Source: an uncultured delta proteobacterium
Lineage (GTDB): Bacteria > Myxococcota_A > Polyangia > Polyangiales > Ga0077539
Assembly: GCA_903885885.1 (NCBI GenBank)
Contig: CAISKJ010001198.1
Span: forward strand, 1 to 11,784
Direction: 5' to 3'
DNA: 11,784 nt
Part shown: positions 1 to 6,537 of the stretch, one piece after another
Numbering within the stretch: position 1 is the stretch's first letter
Layout: every line of letters starts with the position of its first letter
Made by a program: the position numbers and the translations under genes
The notes under the pieces: model-generated
The model's input: the letters and a program-made list of their open reading frames with translations, nothing else
What the model was told of the DNA's origin: nothing
Database searches by the model: none

Positions 1-1365
1 GCGCTCGAGGTCGGCGCGGAACATCTCTGCGACCTGCTGCGGCATGCGGCTCTTCGAAGGCGCGTAGCCGTGTTGATAGGCGGCGCTGATCTGGTGCCGC
101 ACCGCCTTCGCGATGGCCTGCTCGCGGGTGAGGTCATGAAGCAGCTTGCGCTCCGGCGCGAAGCGCGCGAAGCGAGGATCGACCTCTTCGCCGAGCACCA
201 TCGCGGTGATGTAATCGGACAGGACGGGCGAGAGGTGAAACCCGTCTCGCTTCGTGCCCGTTGCAACAATGAGGTTGGGGATGGACGTCGGGCCCACGAG
301 CGGAAACGTGTCCTGGCTTGTGGGCCGCCAGCCGACGTTCACACGCACCAGCTCGGAGCAGTAGAAGCCCGCATTGATCTGCTCCATGGCGGCGCGGCTC
401 AGCGACTCGACGCTCGCCAGTCGCGGCATCGTCGTAGGCTTCGGCAGGATGTGGTTGCTCGCACCGATCAGGATGTGATTGTGCGGCTGGTTGTGCGACA
501 CGAAGAAGGGCGCACTATAGACCCCGCAGGCGAGGCCACGGTTAGGGGTGCGGATACACTTCGTGTGCGGGTGGTCGATGCTCTTGATCTCGAGCGATAC
601 GCCCACCCCGTAAAAGATTCGTTGGATGGGGAGGTCGAGGTTGCTGTCTTGCAGCAGATCGCCTGCGGTCGCGCCGGTGGCGAGGAGAAACTTGTCGCCT
701 TGAATCCGTCGGCCGTCATCCAACACGACGGACTCGATGACGCCCGCTTCCTTTACGAGGCGCTGCACGCTCGCGTCGACGAATTGAACGTTCGACCAGC
801 TCGACAGCGCGGCTTCGAGTGCCTCGATGGTGAGGCGCGGATTGAGCCACCCCTCGTTCGGAATGTACACTGCTCGCGTCGCGCGCGAGGGTTGAGCCGG
901 CTTGTAGTTTGGAATATCACGCGGTGAAACGTGCGAGTGTGGCTCGTCGAACTGCTGGAGCGCGCTGACGATCGCGTCGAAGTTCTCGTCGTCGAGTTCG
1001 TCGGCCGCGGTGTTGTTCACCACGTAGGTACCGCGATCGAAGCAGCCGCCGCACGGCCCCTCGCACTTCGCGCATCCGGGAGGCAGCCGCGAGCCCGCGA
1101 CCTGAATGATCTCGAGAATGAAGCGCGGCCACATGCGCGTCGCGAGGTGGCTGAGCTCGAAACGATAGAGCTCGACCTCGGAGTCGAGCGCGCCCGCGTC
1201 GATCTCGGCGAACGAGTTGAGCATCGCCGCCGCCGCGAGCGTCGCCGAGCCGGGACGCGTAGCCTTCCCCACGATGGTGATCTGATCGCCTGGAGAGAGG
1301 CGCTTCGCCAGTCGAAAGGCTGTTGTGAGCGCGAGGATGCCGTTTCCTACAATCACAGTGTTCAT
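1..1365 (-). CDS. FAD-dependent oxidoreductase (DAO/glycine-oxidase-like), 3' end off window
   Basis: The frame is open from an ATG at 1365 down to base 1, giving 455 codons without a stop, so the C-terminus lies outside. The start is preceded by GAGGTG with a 5-base spacer. Residues 1-20 are a beta-alpha-beta nucleotide-binding fold of GxGxxA type (G7, G9, A12), followed by an alanine-rich stretch near 40-50 as in D-amino-acid/glycine oxidases. Residues around 360-400 carry a late FAD-contact region of the same family (GWRPTSQDTFPLVGP, then ATGTKRDGFHLSP). Such enzymes oxidise amines, amino acids or hydroxy acids with FAD; the substrate here cannot be named. Unusual for the family is a CxxCxxxCxxC cluster (C98, C101, C105, C108), which could bind zinc or an Fe-S cluster. 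Some stretches look less GC-rich than the downstream sugar operon. It is separated from that operon by 201 bases and probably has its own promoter. The family is secure, the function is not. Confidence 0.85.
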   Translation of the reverse strand, partial: MNTVIVGNGILALTTAFRLAKRLSPGDQITIVGKATRPGSATLAAAAMLNSFAEIDAGALDSEVELYRFELSHLATRMWPRFILEIIQVAGSRLPPGCAKCEGPCGGCFDRGTYVVNNTAADELDDENFDAIVSALQQFDEPHSHVSPRDIPNYKPAQPSRATRAVYIPNEGWLNPRLTIEALEAALSSWSNVQFVDASVQRLVKEAGVIESVVLDDGRRIQGDKFLLATGATAGDLLQDSNLDLPIQRIFYGVGVSLEIKSIDHPHTKCIRTPNRGLACGVYSAPFFVSHNQPHNHILIGASNHILPKPTTMPRLASVESLSRAAMEQINAGFYCSELVRVNVGWRPTSQDTFPLVGPTSIPNLIVATGTKRDGFHLSPVLSDYITAMVLGEEVDPRFARFAPERKLLHDLTREQAIAKAVRHQISAAYQHGYAPSKSRMPQQVAEMFRADLER

Positions 1366-1526
1366 CAGCGCACCTCAGGATTGTTTAAGCACTGGAGTGG
1401 GATTAGCGCGGATCGCGAGAAGCGCCGTAGACGTGCGGAGGGAGATGTCGTGGCCTGGGTATGGGACATGTCACGGCGGCGCGGATCTTAAGCGATACAG
1501 GAATGTCACGCTTCGCGTAAATTCGC
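1366..1526. other. Intergenic leader upstream of the oxidoreductase gene
   Basis: This non-coding stretch lies between the oxidoreductase start and the hairpin behind the sugar operon. It should hold the minus-strand promoter of the oxidoreductase gene, but no convincing -35/-10 pair is visible. The best -10-like string is TAAGAT on the minus strand near 1486-1491, with no good -35 partner. Two direct copies of ATGTCACG occur at 1468-1475 and 1503-1510; the first lies partly within the palindrome GACATGTC (1465-1472). They could be regulator half-sites or chance. Confidence 0.3.
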
Positions 1527-1558
1527 GCCGTTCGCTTGAATTCGCAATCGCGAACGGC
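1527..1558 (-). terminator. Hairpin terminator candidate after the CDP-sugar operon
   Basis: GCCGTTCGC (1527-1535) and GCGAACGGC (1550-1558) form a perfect 9-bp inverted repeat around a 14-base loop. It begins 8 bases after the aminotransferase stop codon, where an operon terminator is expected. On the minus strand the stem is followed by GCGAATTTAC rather than a clean T-run, so intrinsic termination would be weak. It could also act as a 3' stabilising structure. Confidence 0.5.
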
Positions 1559-1566
1559 TTCGCCCC

Positions 1567-2718
1567 TCAGGCGCCGCGGGCCGCGCGCGCATCGGCGACG
1601 ACCCGCTCCACCACGGCAACGACGCGGTCTTGCTCCGCGGGCGTGAGGTCGTGATAGCTGGGGAGGTTGAACGCGCGCCCCGGGAGCCCGTAGGCGACCA
1701 CGTGCTCGGGTTGTGGGGAGAACATCGGCAGCGACGAGAGCGGCCAGAAGAACACACGACCGTCGATGTTGGCCGCGCGAAACGCCGTCAGCAGTGCTTC
1801 ACGGGTGACGCCGAGGGAGGGCGCGAAGACCGCGGTGGGCATCCAGTAGCCATTCTGCGTACCCGGCGGCTCGGGGTTCATGGTGACGCCGTCGAGGGGG
1901 GCGAGCGCATCGGCGTAGCGGCGAAAGATGGCTCGCTTCTGGTCGATGAGGGCATCGACGCGTGCCATCTGGGCGCAGCCAAGCGCGGCCTGGATGTTCG
2001 ACATCTTGTACTTGAATCCCACGACGCCGGGCCAGAATTGCCTGGACTCACCCGCGATGCGACCGTGGTTCGACAGCGTGAGCACCCGCTCGTAGAGCGC
2101 GCGGTCGCTCGTGACGAACATGCCCCCCTCACCCGTGGTGATGGTCTTGGTGCCGTGAAACGAGAAGGCCCCGAAGGCCCCACGGCTCCCGGCGTGGCGC
2201 TCGCCGGCGGGGCCGAACCACTTCGAACCGACGGCCTCGGCGGCGTCTTCGATTACGGGGATGCCGTGGCGAGCGCCGATCTCGAGCAGTCGGTCGAGGT
2301 CGCAGAGGTTGCCGTACACGTGAACGGCCATGATGGCCCTGGTCTTCGGGGTGATGGCCGCCTCGACCTTGTCGGGGTCGAGGCACCAGCTCGACGCGAG
2401 CACATCGACAAAGACCGGCGTGGCGCCGAGGTAGGTGACCGGGGCGGCCGATGCGATCCAGTTGTTGTCACCGAGAATGACCTCGTCGCCAGGGCCCACG
2501 CCGAGCGCCGCGAGGCCCATGTGCAGCGCGCCCGTGCAGCTCGATGTGGCGAGGGCGTAGGTGCTCCCGACGAAGTCGCGAAACAGCCCTTCGAAGCGCA
2601 GAATCGACTCGTAGCAGCGCTCGCCCCATCCGTCGCGTGCGGCGGCGGTGATGGCCGCGACCTCGGCCTCGGTGATCGAAGGCTTTGTGTAGAAGATGCG
2701 CGACGGTTCGGAGGACAT
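1567..2718 (-). CDS. DegT/DnrJ/EryC1-family sugar aminotransferase
   Basis: This is a 383-residue PLP enzyme of the nucleotide-sugar aminotransferase family, the usual length. The internal-aldimine lysine is K191 in SFHGTKTITTGEGG, and the aspartate that contacts the pyridine nitrogen is D158 in VIEDAAEAVGS. The active-site lysine argues for a true aminotransferase rather than a DdhC/ColD-type dehydrase, where it is replaced by histidine. The EDAAEA motif resembles perosamine-synthetase-like 4-aminotransferases. The ATG at 2718 is chosen because it overlaps the upstream TGA by one base (TGATG) and has GGAG about 8 bases before it; the frame is open further upstream to 2832, but that part lies inside the methyltransferase gene. 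As the last gene of the operon it likely transfers an amino group, usually from glutamate, to the 4-keto group of the CDP-sugar made by its neighbours. The keto position and stereochemistry are inferred. Confidence 0.92.
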   Translation of the reverse strand: MSSEPSRIFYTKPSITEAEVAAITAAARDGWGERCYESILRFEGLFRDFVGSTYALATSSCTGALHMGLAALGVGPGDEVILGDNNWIASAAPVTYLGATPVFVDVLASSWCLDPDKVEAAITPKTRAIMAVHVYGNLCDLDRLLEIGARHGIPVIEDAAEAVGSKWFGPAGERHAGSRGAFGAFSFHGTKTITTGEGGMFVTSDRALYERVLTLSNHGRIAGESRQFWPGVVGFKYKMSNIQAALGCAQMARVDALIDQKRAIFRRYADALAPLDGVTMNPEPPGTQNGYWMPTAVFAPSLGVTREALLTAFRAANIDGRVFFWPLSSLPMFSPQPEHVVAYGLPGRAFNLPSYHDLTPAEQDRVVAVVERVVADARAARGA

Positions 2719-3941
2719 CAGAAGGTCTCCAGGGAGGGCACTGCGGTGACGAAGCGGGCGCCCCAGGCGCGCGCGTAGGCGAGCTGGGTGGTCACTTCGG
2801 CGCGGAGGTTCCAGGGCAGGATGATGATCCATTGGGGCCGACGCGCAGAGAGCTCGGCCTCGTCGAAGATGGGGATTCGATTCCCCGGGAGGAATTTGCC
2901 CTGCTTGGAGGGGTTTCGATCGACGACGAAGGGCAAGAGGTCGCGACGGATGCCCGCGTAGTTGAGCAGCGTGTTGCCCTTGGCCGCGGCCCCGTACGCG
3001 GCCACCGACTCGCCCGCTCGCGCGCGCTCGATGAGAAAGGCTGTGAGGTCGTGCTTGATGCGATCGGCGCGCGTCTGAAGGCCCTGATAGGTCGCGGGCA
3101 CGCGCATGCCCGCAGCGTCTTCTCGGGCCAGGAGGGCGCCGACGGAGGGCGCTACGGAGCGCGGGCCCCCGGCGCGCTGGGCGTACACGCGCAGGCTACC
3201 GCCGTGCGTGGCGAGCTCGTCGACGTCGATGACCTCGAGCCCTTGCGCCGCGAAGATGCGCGTCACCGCCGTGAGCGAGAGGTACGAGTAGTGCTCGTGA
3301 TAGATGGTGTCGAACTGGCTCTCTTCGAGGAGCCGCATGAGGTGCGGAAACTCGAAGGTCGCGACGCCCGCGGGCTTGAGCAGCACGGCGAAGCCTCGCA
3401 CGAAGGCGTTGATGTCGGGCACGTGGGCGAGCACGTTGTTGGCCACCATGAGGTCGGCGGAGCGTCCTTCGGCGGCGAGCTCGTGGGCGAGCGAGGCGTC
3501 GAAGAAGCGCTCGACGACGTCGATGCCGCGCGCCCGCGCCGCGGCGGCGGTGCTCGCTGTGGGCTCGACGCCATAGCAGCCGATGCCGCGCGCTCGCACG
3601 TATTGGAGGAGGTAGCCGTCGTTGGAGGCCACCTCGACCACGGTGCTCGCAGTGCCGAGCATGAGCCGCTCACACATCTGGTCGACGTAAGCGCTGGCGT
3701 GTGCGAGCCACGAGGTCGAGTACGAGCTGAAGTATGCGTAGTCGGCGTCGAAGAGGCTCGCCGCGTCGGCGAAGTCTTCGGTCTGGGCGAGCCAGCATGA
3801 TTCGCACACCAGCACGCGGAGCGGGAACCAGCGCTCGGGCTCATGGAGTGTGCGCGCGGTGAGGTAGGCGTTGGAGGGCGGCGCGCTCCCGAGGTCGATG
3901 AGCGGGAGCGTGAGGGGCGACGCGCAGTGGCGGCACTTCAT
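2718..3941 (-). CDS. Nucleotide-sugar C-methyltransferase (NovU/TylC3/TcaB9-like)
   Basis: This 407-residue protein has the full three-part layout of sugar C-methyltransferases. The N-terminal zinc-binding domain has paired CxxC motifs (C3/C6 and C46/C49). A central SAM-binding Rossmann domain has VVEVASNDG (residues 101-109) and GVEPT (about 124-128). The YHEHYSY motif (214-220) matches the catalytic Tyr/Glu/His region of TcaB9-like enzymes. The C-terminal domain carries AYGAAAKGNTLLNYAGI. Family members methylate the carbon next to a 4-keto group, normally C3, through an enolate. The ATG at 3941 overlaps the epimerase stop in an ATGA quartet, and the stop overlaps the aminotransferase start, so translation is probably coupled. 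In this operon the likely substrate is the epimerised CDP-4-keto-6-deoxyhexose. Methylation at C3 rather than C5 is inferred from the family. I see no defect in key residues. Confidence 0.92.
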   Translation of the reverse strand: MKCRHCASPLTLPLIDLGSAPPSNAYLTARTLHEPERWFPLRVLVCESCWLAQTEDFADAASLFDADYAYFSSYSTSWLAHASAYVDQMCERLMLGTASTVVEVASNDGYLLQYVRARGIGCYGVEPTASTAAAARARGIDVVERFFDASLAHELAAEGRSADLMVANNVLAHVPDINAFVRGFAVLLKPAGVATFEFPHLMRLLEESQFDTIYHEHYSYLSLTAVTRIFAAQGLEVIDVDELATHGGSLRVYAQRAGGPRSVAPSVGALLAREDAAGMRVPATYQGLQTRADRIKHDLTAFLIERARAGESVAAYGAAAKGNTLLNYAGIRRDLLPFVVDRNPSKQGKFLPGNRIPIFDEAELSARRPQWIIILPWNLRAEVTTQLAYARAWGARFVTAVPSLETF

Positions 3942-4501
3942 ACGAGAATTCCTTCGAATGCATCGCTCACGGCGGGGTGTTGCGTGTCGCGCGCGGAGAG
4001 CCCGTCGGGCGGCAACGGCCAGGCGATCGCGAGGCGCGGATCGAGGGCCGACACGCCACCTTCGGCCTCGGCGTTGTAGGCCGCCGTGTGGAGGTAGAGC
4101 AGCTCGCAGTCATCGGTGAGCGTTTGAAAGCCGTGCGCAAAGCCCTCGGGGATGTAGAGGGTCTTGTGGTTTGTCGCGCTGAGCACCTCGCCGTGCCAGG
4201 CGAGAAAGGTCGGAGACCCGCGCCGCAGGTCGACGGCCACGTCGAAGACCTCGCCCCGCAAGCAGCTTACGAGCTTTGTCTCCGCCGACGGTGGCCGTTG
4301 AAAATGCATCCCGCGCACGGTGCCCCGCCGCGCCGTCACCGTGTGATTGATCTGTACAACGGCGCGGCCCGCGAGCAGTGCAGCGAGGTCTTCGAGGCAG
4401 AACATGCGCTCGAAGTATCCGCGAGCGTCGCCGCGAGGCTTACGTGCCACCGTGTGCAGCCCCGTGAGGGCCGTGGGCGCGATGTCGAAGCGCCCTGTCA
4501 T
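3938..4501 (-). CDS. RmlC-like NDP-4-keto-6-deoxyhexose 3,5-epimerase
   Basis: This 187-residue cupin matches the dTDP-4-dehydrorhamnose 3,5-epimerase (RmlC/RfbC) family in length and motifs. It has RGMHFQ with the catalytic-base histidine H66, K76 in ETKLVSCLRGEVFDVAVDL, YIPEGFAHGFQ (116-126), a tyrosine-bearing ELLYLHTAAY segment (133-142), and LDPRLAIAWP near the end. The reaction is epimerisation at C3 and/or C5 of a 4-keto-6-deoxy sugar nucleotide. Because it sits between CDP-glucose dehydratase and a C-methyltransferase, the substrate is probably CDP-linked rather than dTDP-linked. The ATG at 4501 overlaps the rfbG stop codon by four bases (ATGA). The frame stays open upstream to 5158, but that part lies within rfbG and is not part of this protein. 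Whether one or both carbons are epimerised cannot be told from sequence alone. Confidence 0.93.
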   Translation of the reverse strand: MTGRFDIAPTALTGLHTVARKPRGDARGYFERMFCLEDLAALLAGRAVVQINHTVTARRGTVRGMHFQRPPSAETKLVSCLRGEVFDVAVDLRRGSPTFLAWHGEVLSATNHKTLYIPEGFAHGFQTLTDDCELLYLHTAAYNAEAEGGVSALDPRLAIAWPLPPDGLSARDTQHPAVSDAFEGILV

Positions 4502-5559
4502 GCGAGCGAGGCCGTCGATCGGGCGCGGATCTGCGCGAGGCTGACGTCGCCCATGGCCATGCCGTCGCGCCACGCGCGGTGCCAGGCAACGGTCGCATCG
4601 AGTGCTGCGGGGAGGTCCCAGACCGGCCGCCACCCGAGTCGCGCGGCGGCCTTGGAGCTGTCGAGTTTGAGGGTGTGCGTCTCGTGGGGCTGCGGCGCGG
4701 CGTCGAGGCGCCACGACGACCCCGGGAGGCTCTCGCAGAGCCGCTCGACGATCCACTGCACGGGGCGCGCGTCGGCCTCGACGGGGCCGAAGTTCCACGC
4801 CTCGGCGAAGGCCTCGCCGTCGGCGTAGAGGCGTTCGGCAAGGGTGAGGTAGCCCGAGAGAGGCTCGAGCACGTGCTGCCAGGGTCGCGTGGCGTACGGC
4901 GAACGAACGACGAGGGTCTCGTTGGCGTCGAGCGCGCGAAAGAGGTCGGGGACGAGGCGGTCTGCGGCCCAATCGCCCCCGCCGATCACGTTGCCCGCCC
5001 GCGCGCTCGCAACGTGAATGCCCGCGCTCCGCAGGAACGAGCTGCGCCACGCGGCGGTGACCAGCTCCGCGCAGGCCTTGCTGCTCGCGTAGGGGTCGTA
5101 GCCGCCGAGCGCGTCGCGTTCGCGGTAGGGCCAGGGCCACTCGCGATTCTCGTAGCACTTGTCGGTCGTGACGTTGACGACGGCGCGTACCGCACCCGCG
5201 TGGCGCAACGCCTCGAGGAGGTGCACGGTGCCCATCACATTGACGGCGTAGGTCTCGACGGGCGAGGCGTACGCGCGACGGACGAGCGCCTGCGCGGCCA
5301 GGTGGAGCACGACGTCAGGGCGTGCCTCACGCATGGCGCGGGTGAGCGCGTCGAGGTCGCGTACGTCGGCGAGGGTGCTGCTCGCGAGCCTCGACCGTAC
5401 GTTGGCGACATCGAAGAAGCTGGGCTCGGTAGGAGGCGCAAGGGCGTATCCGTGCACCTCGGCCCCGAGGTCGGAGAGCCAGAGGCTCAGCCAACCGCCC
5501 TTGAATCCGGTGTGGCCGGTGACGAAGACCCGCTTGCCGCGCCAGAACGCCTCGTTCAA
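4498..5559 (-). CDS. rfbG: CDP-glucose 4,6-dehydratase
   Basis: This is an extended short-chain dehydrogenase/reductase that converts CDP-D-glucose to CDP-4-keto-6-deoxy-D-glucose with tightly bound NAD. Counting from the TTG at 5559 (353 residues), the NAD motif is TGHTGFKG (G15, G18, G21), the active-site region is TTDKCYENREW (D133, K134), and YxxxK is Y157/K161. RAGNVIGGGDWA, RPWQHVLEPLSGY and WNFGP are characteristic of RfbG. In-frame alternatives are GTG at 5574 and 5565. I prefer TTG 5559 because GGAAGG (5567-5572) lies 7 bases upstream, it gives a four-base TTGA overlap with the rfbF stop like the ATGA junctions downstream, and the protein then begins MNEAFWRGKRVFVTGHTG, in line with known RfbG N-termini as I recall them. 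A GTG 5574 start would add five residues. Function is secure, start less so. Confidence 0.94.
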   Translation of the reverse strand: MNEAFWRGKRVFVTGHTGFKGGWLSLWLSDLGAEVHGYALAPPTEPSFFDVANVRSRLASSTLADVRDLDALTRAMREARPDVVLHLAAQALVRRAYASPVETYAVNVMGTVHLLEALRHAGAVRAVVNVTTDKCYENREWPWPYRERDALGGYDPYASSKACAELVTAAWRSSFLRSAGIHVASARAGNVIGGGDWAADRLVPDLFRALDANETLVVRSPYATRPWQHVLEPLSGYLTLAERLYADGEAFAEAWNFGPVEADARPVQWIVERLCESLPGSSWRLDAAPQPHETHTLKLDSSKAAARLGWRPVWDLPAALDATVAWHRAWRDGMAMGDVSLAQIRARSTASLA

Positions 5560-6329
5560 GTCCACACCTTCCACGGCGCCTTGCCGGAAGCCCAGAGGTC
5601 TTCGAGCTGGTTCGTGTCGCGGAGCGTGTCCATCGGCTGCCAGAACCCGTGGTGTTCGAAGGCCATGAGCTGGCCTTTCTCACTGAGCTTCACGAGGGGG
5701 GCTCCCTCCCAGCTCGAGAGGTCGCCCTCGATGAGGTCGATGCACTTCGGCGAGAGCACGAAGTATCCGCCGTTGATGAGCCCGCCGTCGCCCCGGGGCT
5801 TCTCCGAGAAGCCCGCAACGCGGGGCCCCTTGAGGCGAAGCGCGCCATAGCGACCCGGCGGCCGGACCGCGACCACCGTGGCCGCCTTGCCGTGCTGTTT
5901 GTGAAAGGCGATCTCGGCGGTGATGTCGACGTCGGAGACGCCGTCTCCGTACGTGAAGCAGAAGGCCTCTTCGCCTTCGAGGTAGCTCGCGACGCGCCGG
6001 AGGCGACCGCCCGTGAGCGTGCTCTCACCGGTGTCGACGAGGGTGACGCGCCACGGCTCGGCCTTGCGCTGGTGCACCTCCATCGTGTTTCGCTGCATGT
6101 CGAAGGTGACGTCGGACATGTGAAGAAAGTAGTTGGCGAAGTACTCTTTGATCACATACCCGCGATACCCGCAGCAGATCACGAAGTCGTTCACCCCGTG
6201 TGCGGAGTAGAGCTTCATGATGTGCCAGAGAATCGGCTTGCCGCCGATGTCGATCATGGGCTTCGGCTTGAGGTGCGTCTCCTCAGAGATGCGCGTGCCG
6301 AGACCGCCAGCGAGGATCACCGCCTTCAT
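5556..6329 (-). CDS. rfbF: Glucose-1-phosphate cytidylyltransferase
   Basis: This 257-residue nucleotidyltransferase makes CDP-glucose from CTP and glucose 1-phosphate, the entry step of the CDP-6-deoxyhexose pathway. It starts with the nucleotide-binding signature AGGLGTRISEETHLKPKPM (residues 7-25, with R13, K21 and K23). FTYGDGVSDVD (125-135) is the metal- and sugar-binding region that separates RfbF from dTDP- and UDP-glucose pyrophosphorylases. INGGYFVL and FWQPMDTLRD follow in the expected order. Length and domain order match the family. The ATG at 6329 opens the operon; AGAGG lies about 9 bases upstream. The 3' end overlaps the rfbG start. Transcription probably begins in the divergent region to its right. 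Confidence 0.96.
   Translation of the reverse strand: MKAVILAGGLGTRISEETHLKPKPMIDIGGKPILWHIMKLYSAHGVNDFVICCGYRGYVIKEYFANYFLHMSDVTFDMQRNTMEVHQRKAEPWRVTLVDTGESTLTGGRLRRVASYLEGEEAFCFTYGDGVSDVDITAEIAFHKQHGKAATVVAVRPPGRYGALRLKGPRVAGFSEKPRGDGGLINGGYFVLSPKCIDLIEGDLSSWEGAPLVKLSEKGQLMAFEHHGFWQPMDTLRDTNQLEDLWASGKAPWKVWT
5567..5572 (-). promoter_or_regulatory. Shine-Dalgarno site that points to a TTG start for rfbG
   Basis: GGAAGG on the minus strand lies 7 bases before TTG 5559 and inside the last codons of rfbF. The spacing is near ideal for TTG 5559, impossible for GTG 5565 (1 base), and the site overlaps GTG 5574. It supports re-initiation at a TTGA stop/start overlap. Confidence 0.5.
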
Positions 6330-6383
6330 GCCCTATAGCCTCTTGTCAGACGACCGTCGCTCTACCGAACACCGCTTCGGGCG

Positions 6384-6412
6384 AGCACACCACTCGCTGC
6401 TCCCCTCGTCAA
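6384..6412 (-). promoter_or_regulatory. Candidate promoter of the rfbF operon
   Basis: On the minus strand TTGACG (6412-6407) is a good sigma70-type -35 element. At 17-base spacing the -10 position reads TGTGCT (6389-6384), which is weak. A start near 6377 would give a leader of about 48 bases before rfbF. The element is part of a 9-base string, TTGACGAGG, repeated in inverted orientation in the opposing promoter candidate. Confidence 0.3.
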
Positions 6413-6423
6413 CTTTCCTGCAG

Positions 6424-6439
6424 CCCGCCGCCCGGCGGG
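6424..6439. repeat. GC-rich inverted repeat between the divergent promoters
   Basis: CCCGCCG (6424-6430) and CGGCGGG (6433-6439) are perfect reverse complements around two bases, midway between the two divergent -35 candidates. As DNA it could be an operator for a dimeric regulator. In such GC-rich sequence it may equally be chance. Confidence 0.25.
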
Positions 6440-6475
6440 GCGTCGCGAGGGTCCCCCGCGCGGCGCACGACAGGC

Positions 6476-6504
6476 TTGACGAGGTGCGCCAAAGCGGGTT
6501 CTAT
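6476..6504 (+). promoter_or_regulatory. Candidate promoter of the tandem glycosyltransferase gene
   Basis: TTGACG (6476-6481) is followed after 17 bases by TTCTAT (6499-6504), a fair -35 with a moderate -10. A start near 6511 would leave a leader of about 27 bases, ending in GCGAGG about 7 bases before the GTG start at 6538. The -35 belongs to the same TTGACGAGG string seen inverted at 6404-6412. Confidence 0.38.
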
Positions 6505-6537
6505 GCCCCTTGAGACTCTACTCTGGCGAGGCATTCT

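Noticed and set aside
70..1491. Plus-strand open frames at 70-927 and 931-1491
   Set aside because: They lie opposite the continuous 455-codon oxidoreductase frame, which has clear FAD-binding motifs.
1468..1510. Direct repeats of ATGTCACG 35 bases apart as an operator
   Set aside because: An 8-base repeat in a 200-base region is expected by chance fairly often, and no promoter could be aligned with it; kept only as a note in the intergenic entry.
1630..2778. 382-codon plus-strand open frame, with a similar 371-codon one at 2685-3800
   Set aside because: Both are shadows of the aminotransferase and C-methyltransferase genes and contain no domain signature.
2719..2832. Upstream in-frame extension of the aminotransferase
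   Set aside because: It lies within the C-methyltransferase coding region, and the sequence before the ATG at 2718 does not resemble an aminotransferase N-terminus.
4502..5158. Upstream in-frame extension of the epimerase frame
   Set aside because: The extension runs through rfbG in the wrong frame. The ATG at 4501 with an ATGA overlap gives the standard 187-residue RmlC-like protein.
4579..5850. 423-codon plus-strand open frame opposite rfbG and rfbF
   Set aside because: The translation is Arg/Gly/Val-rich without motifs, while the opposite strand encodes unmistakable RfbG and RfbF.
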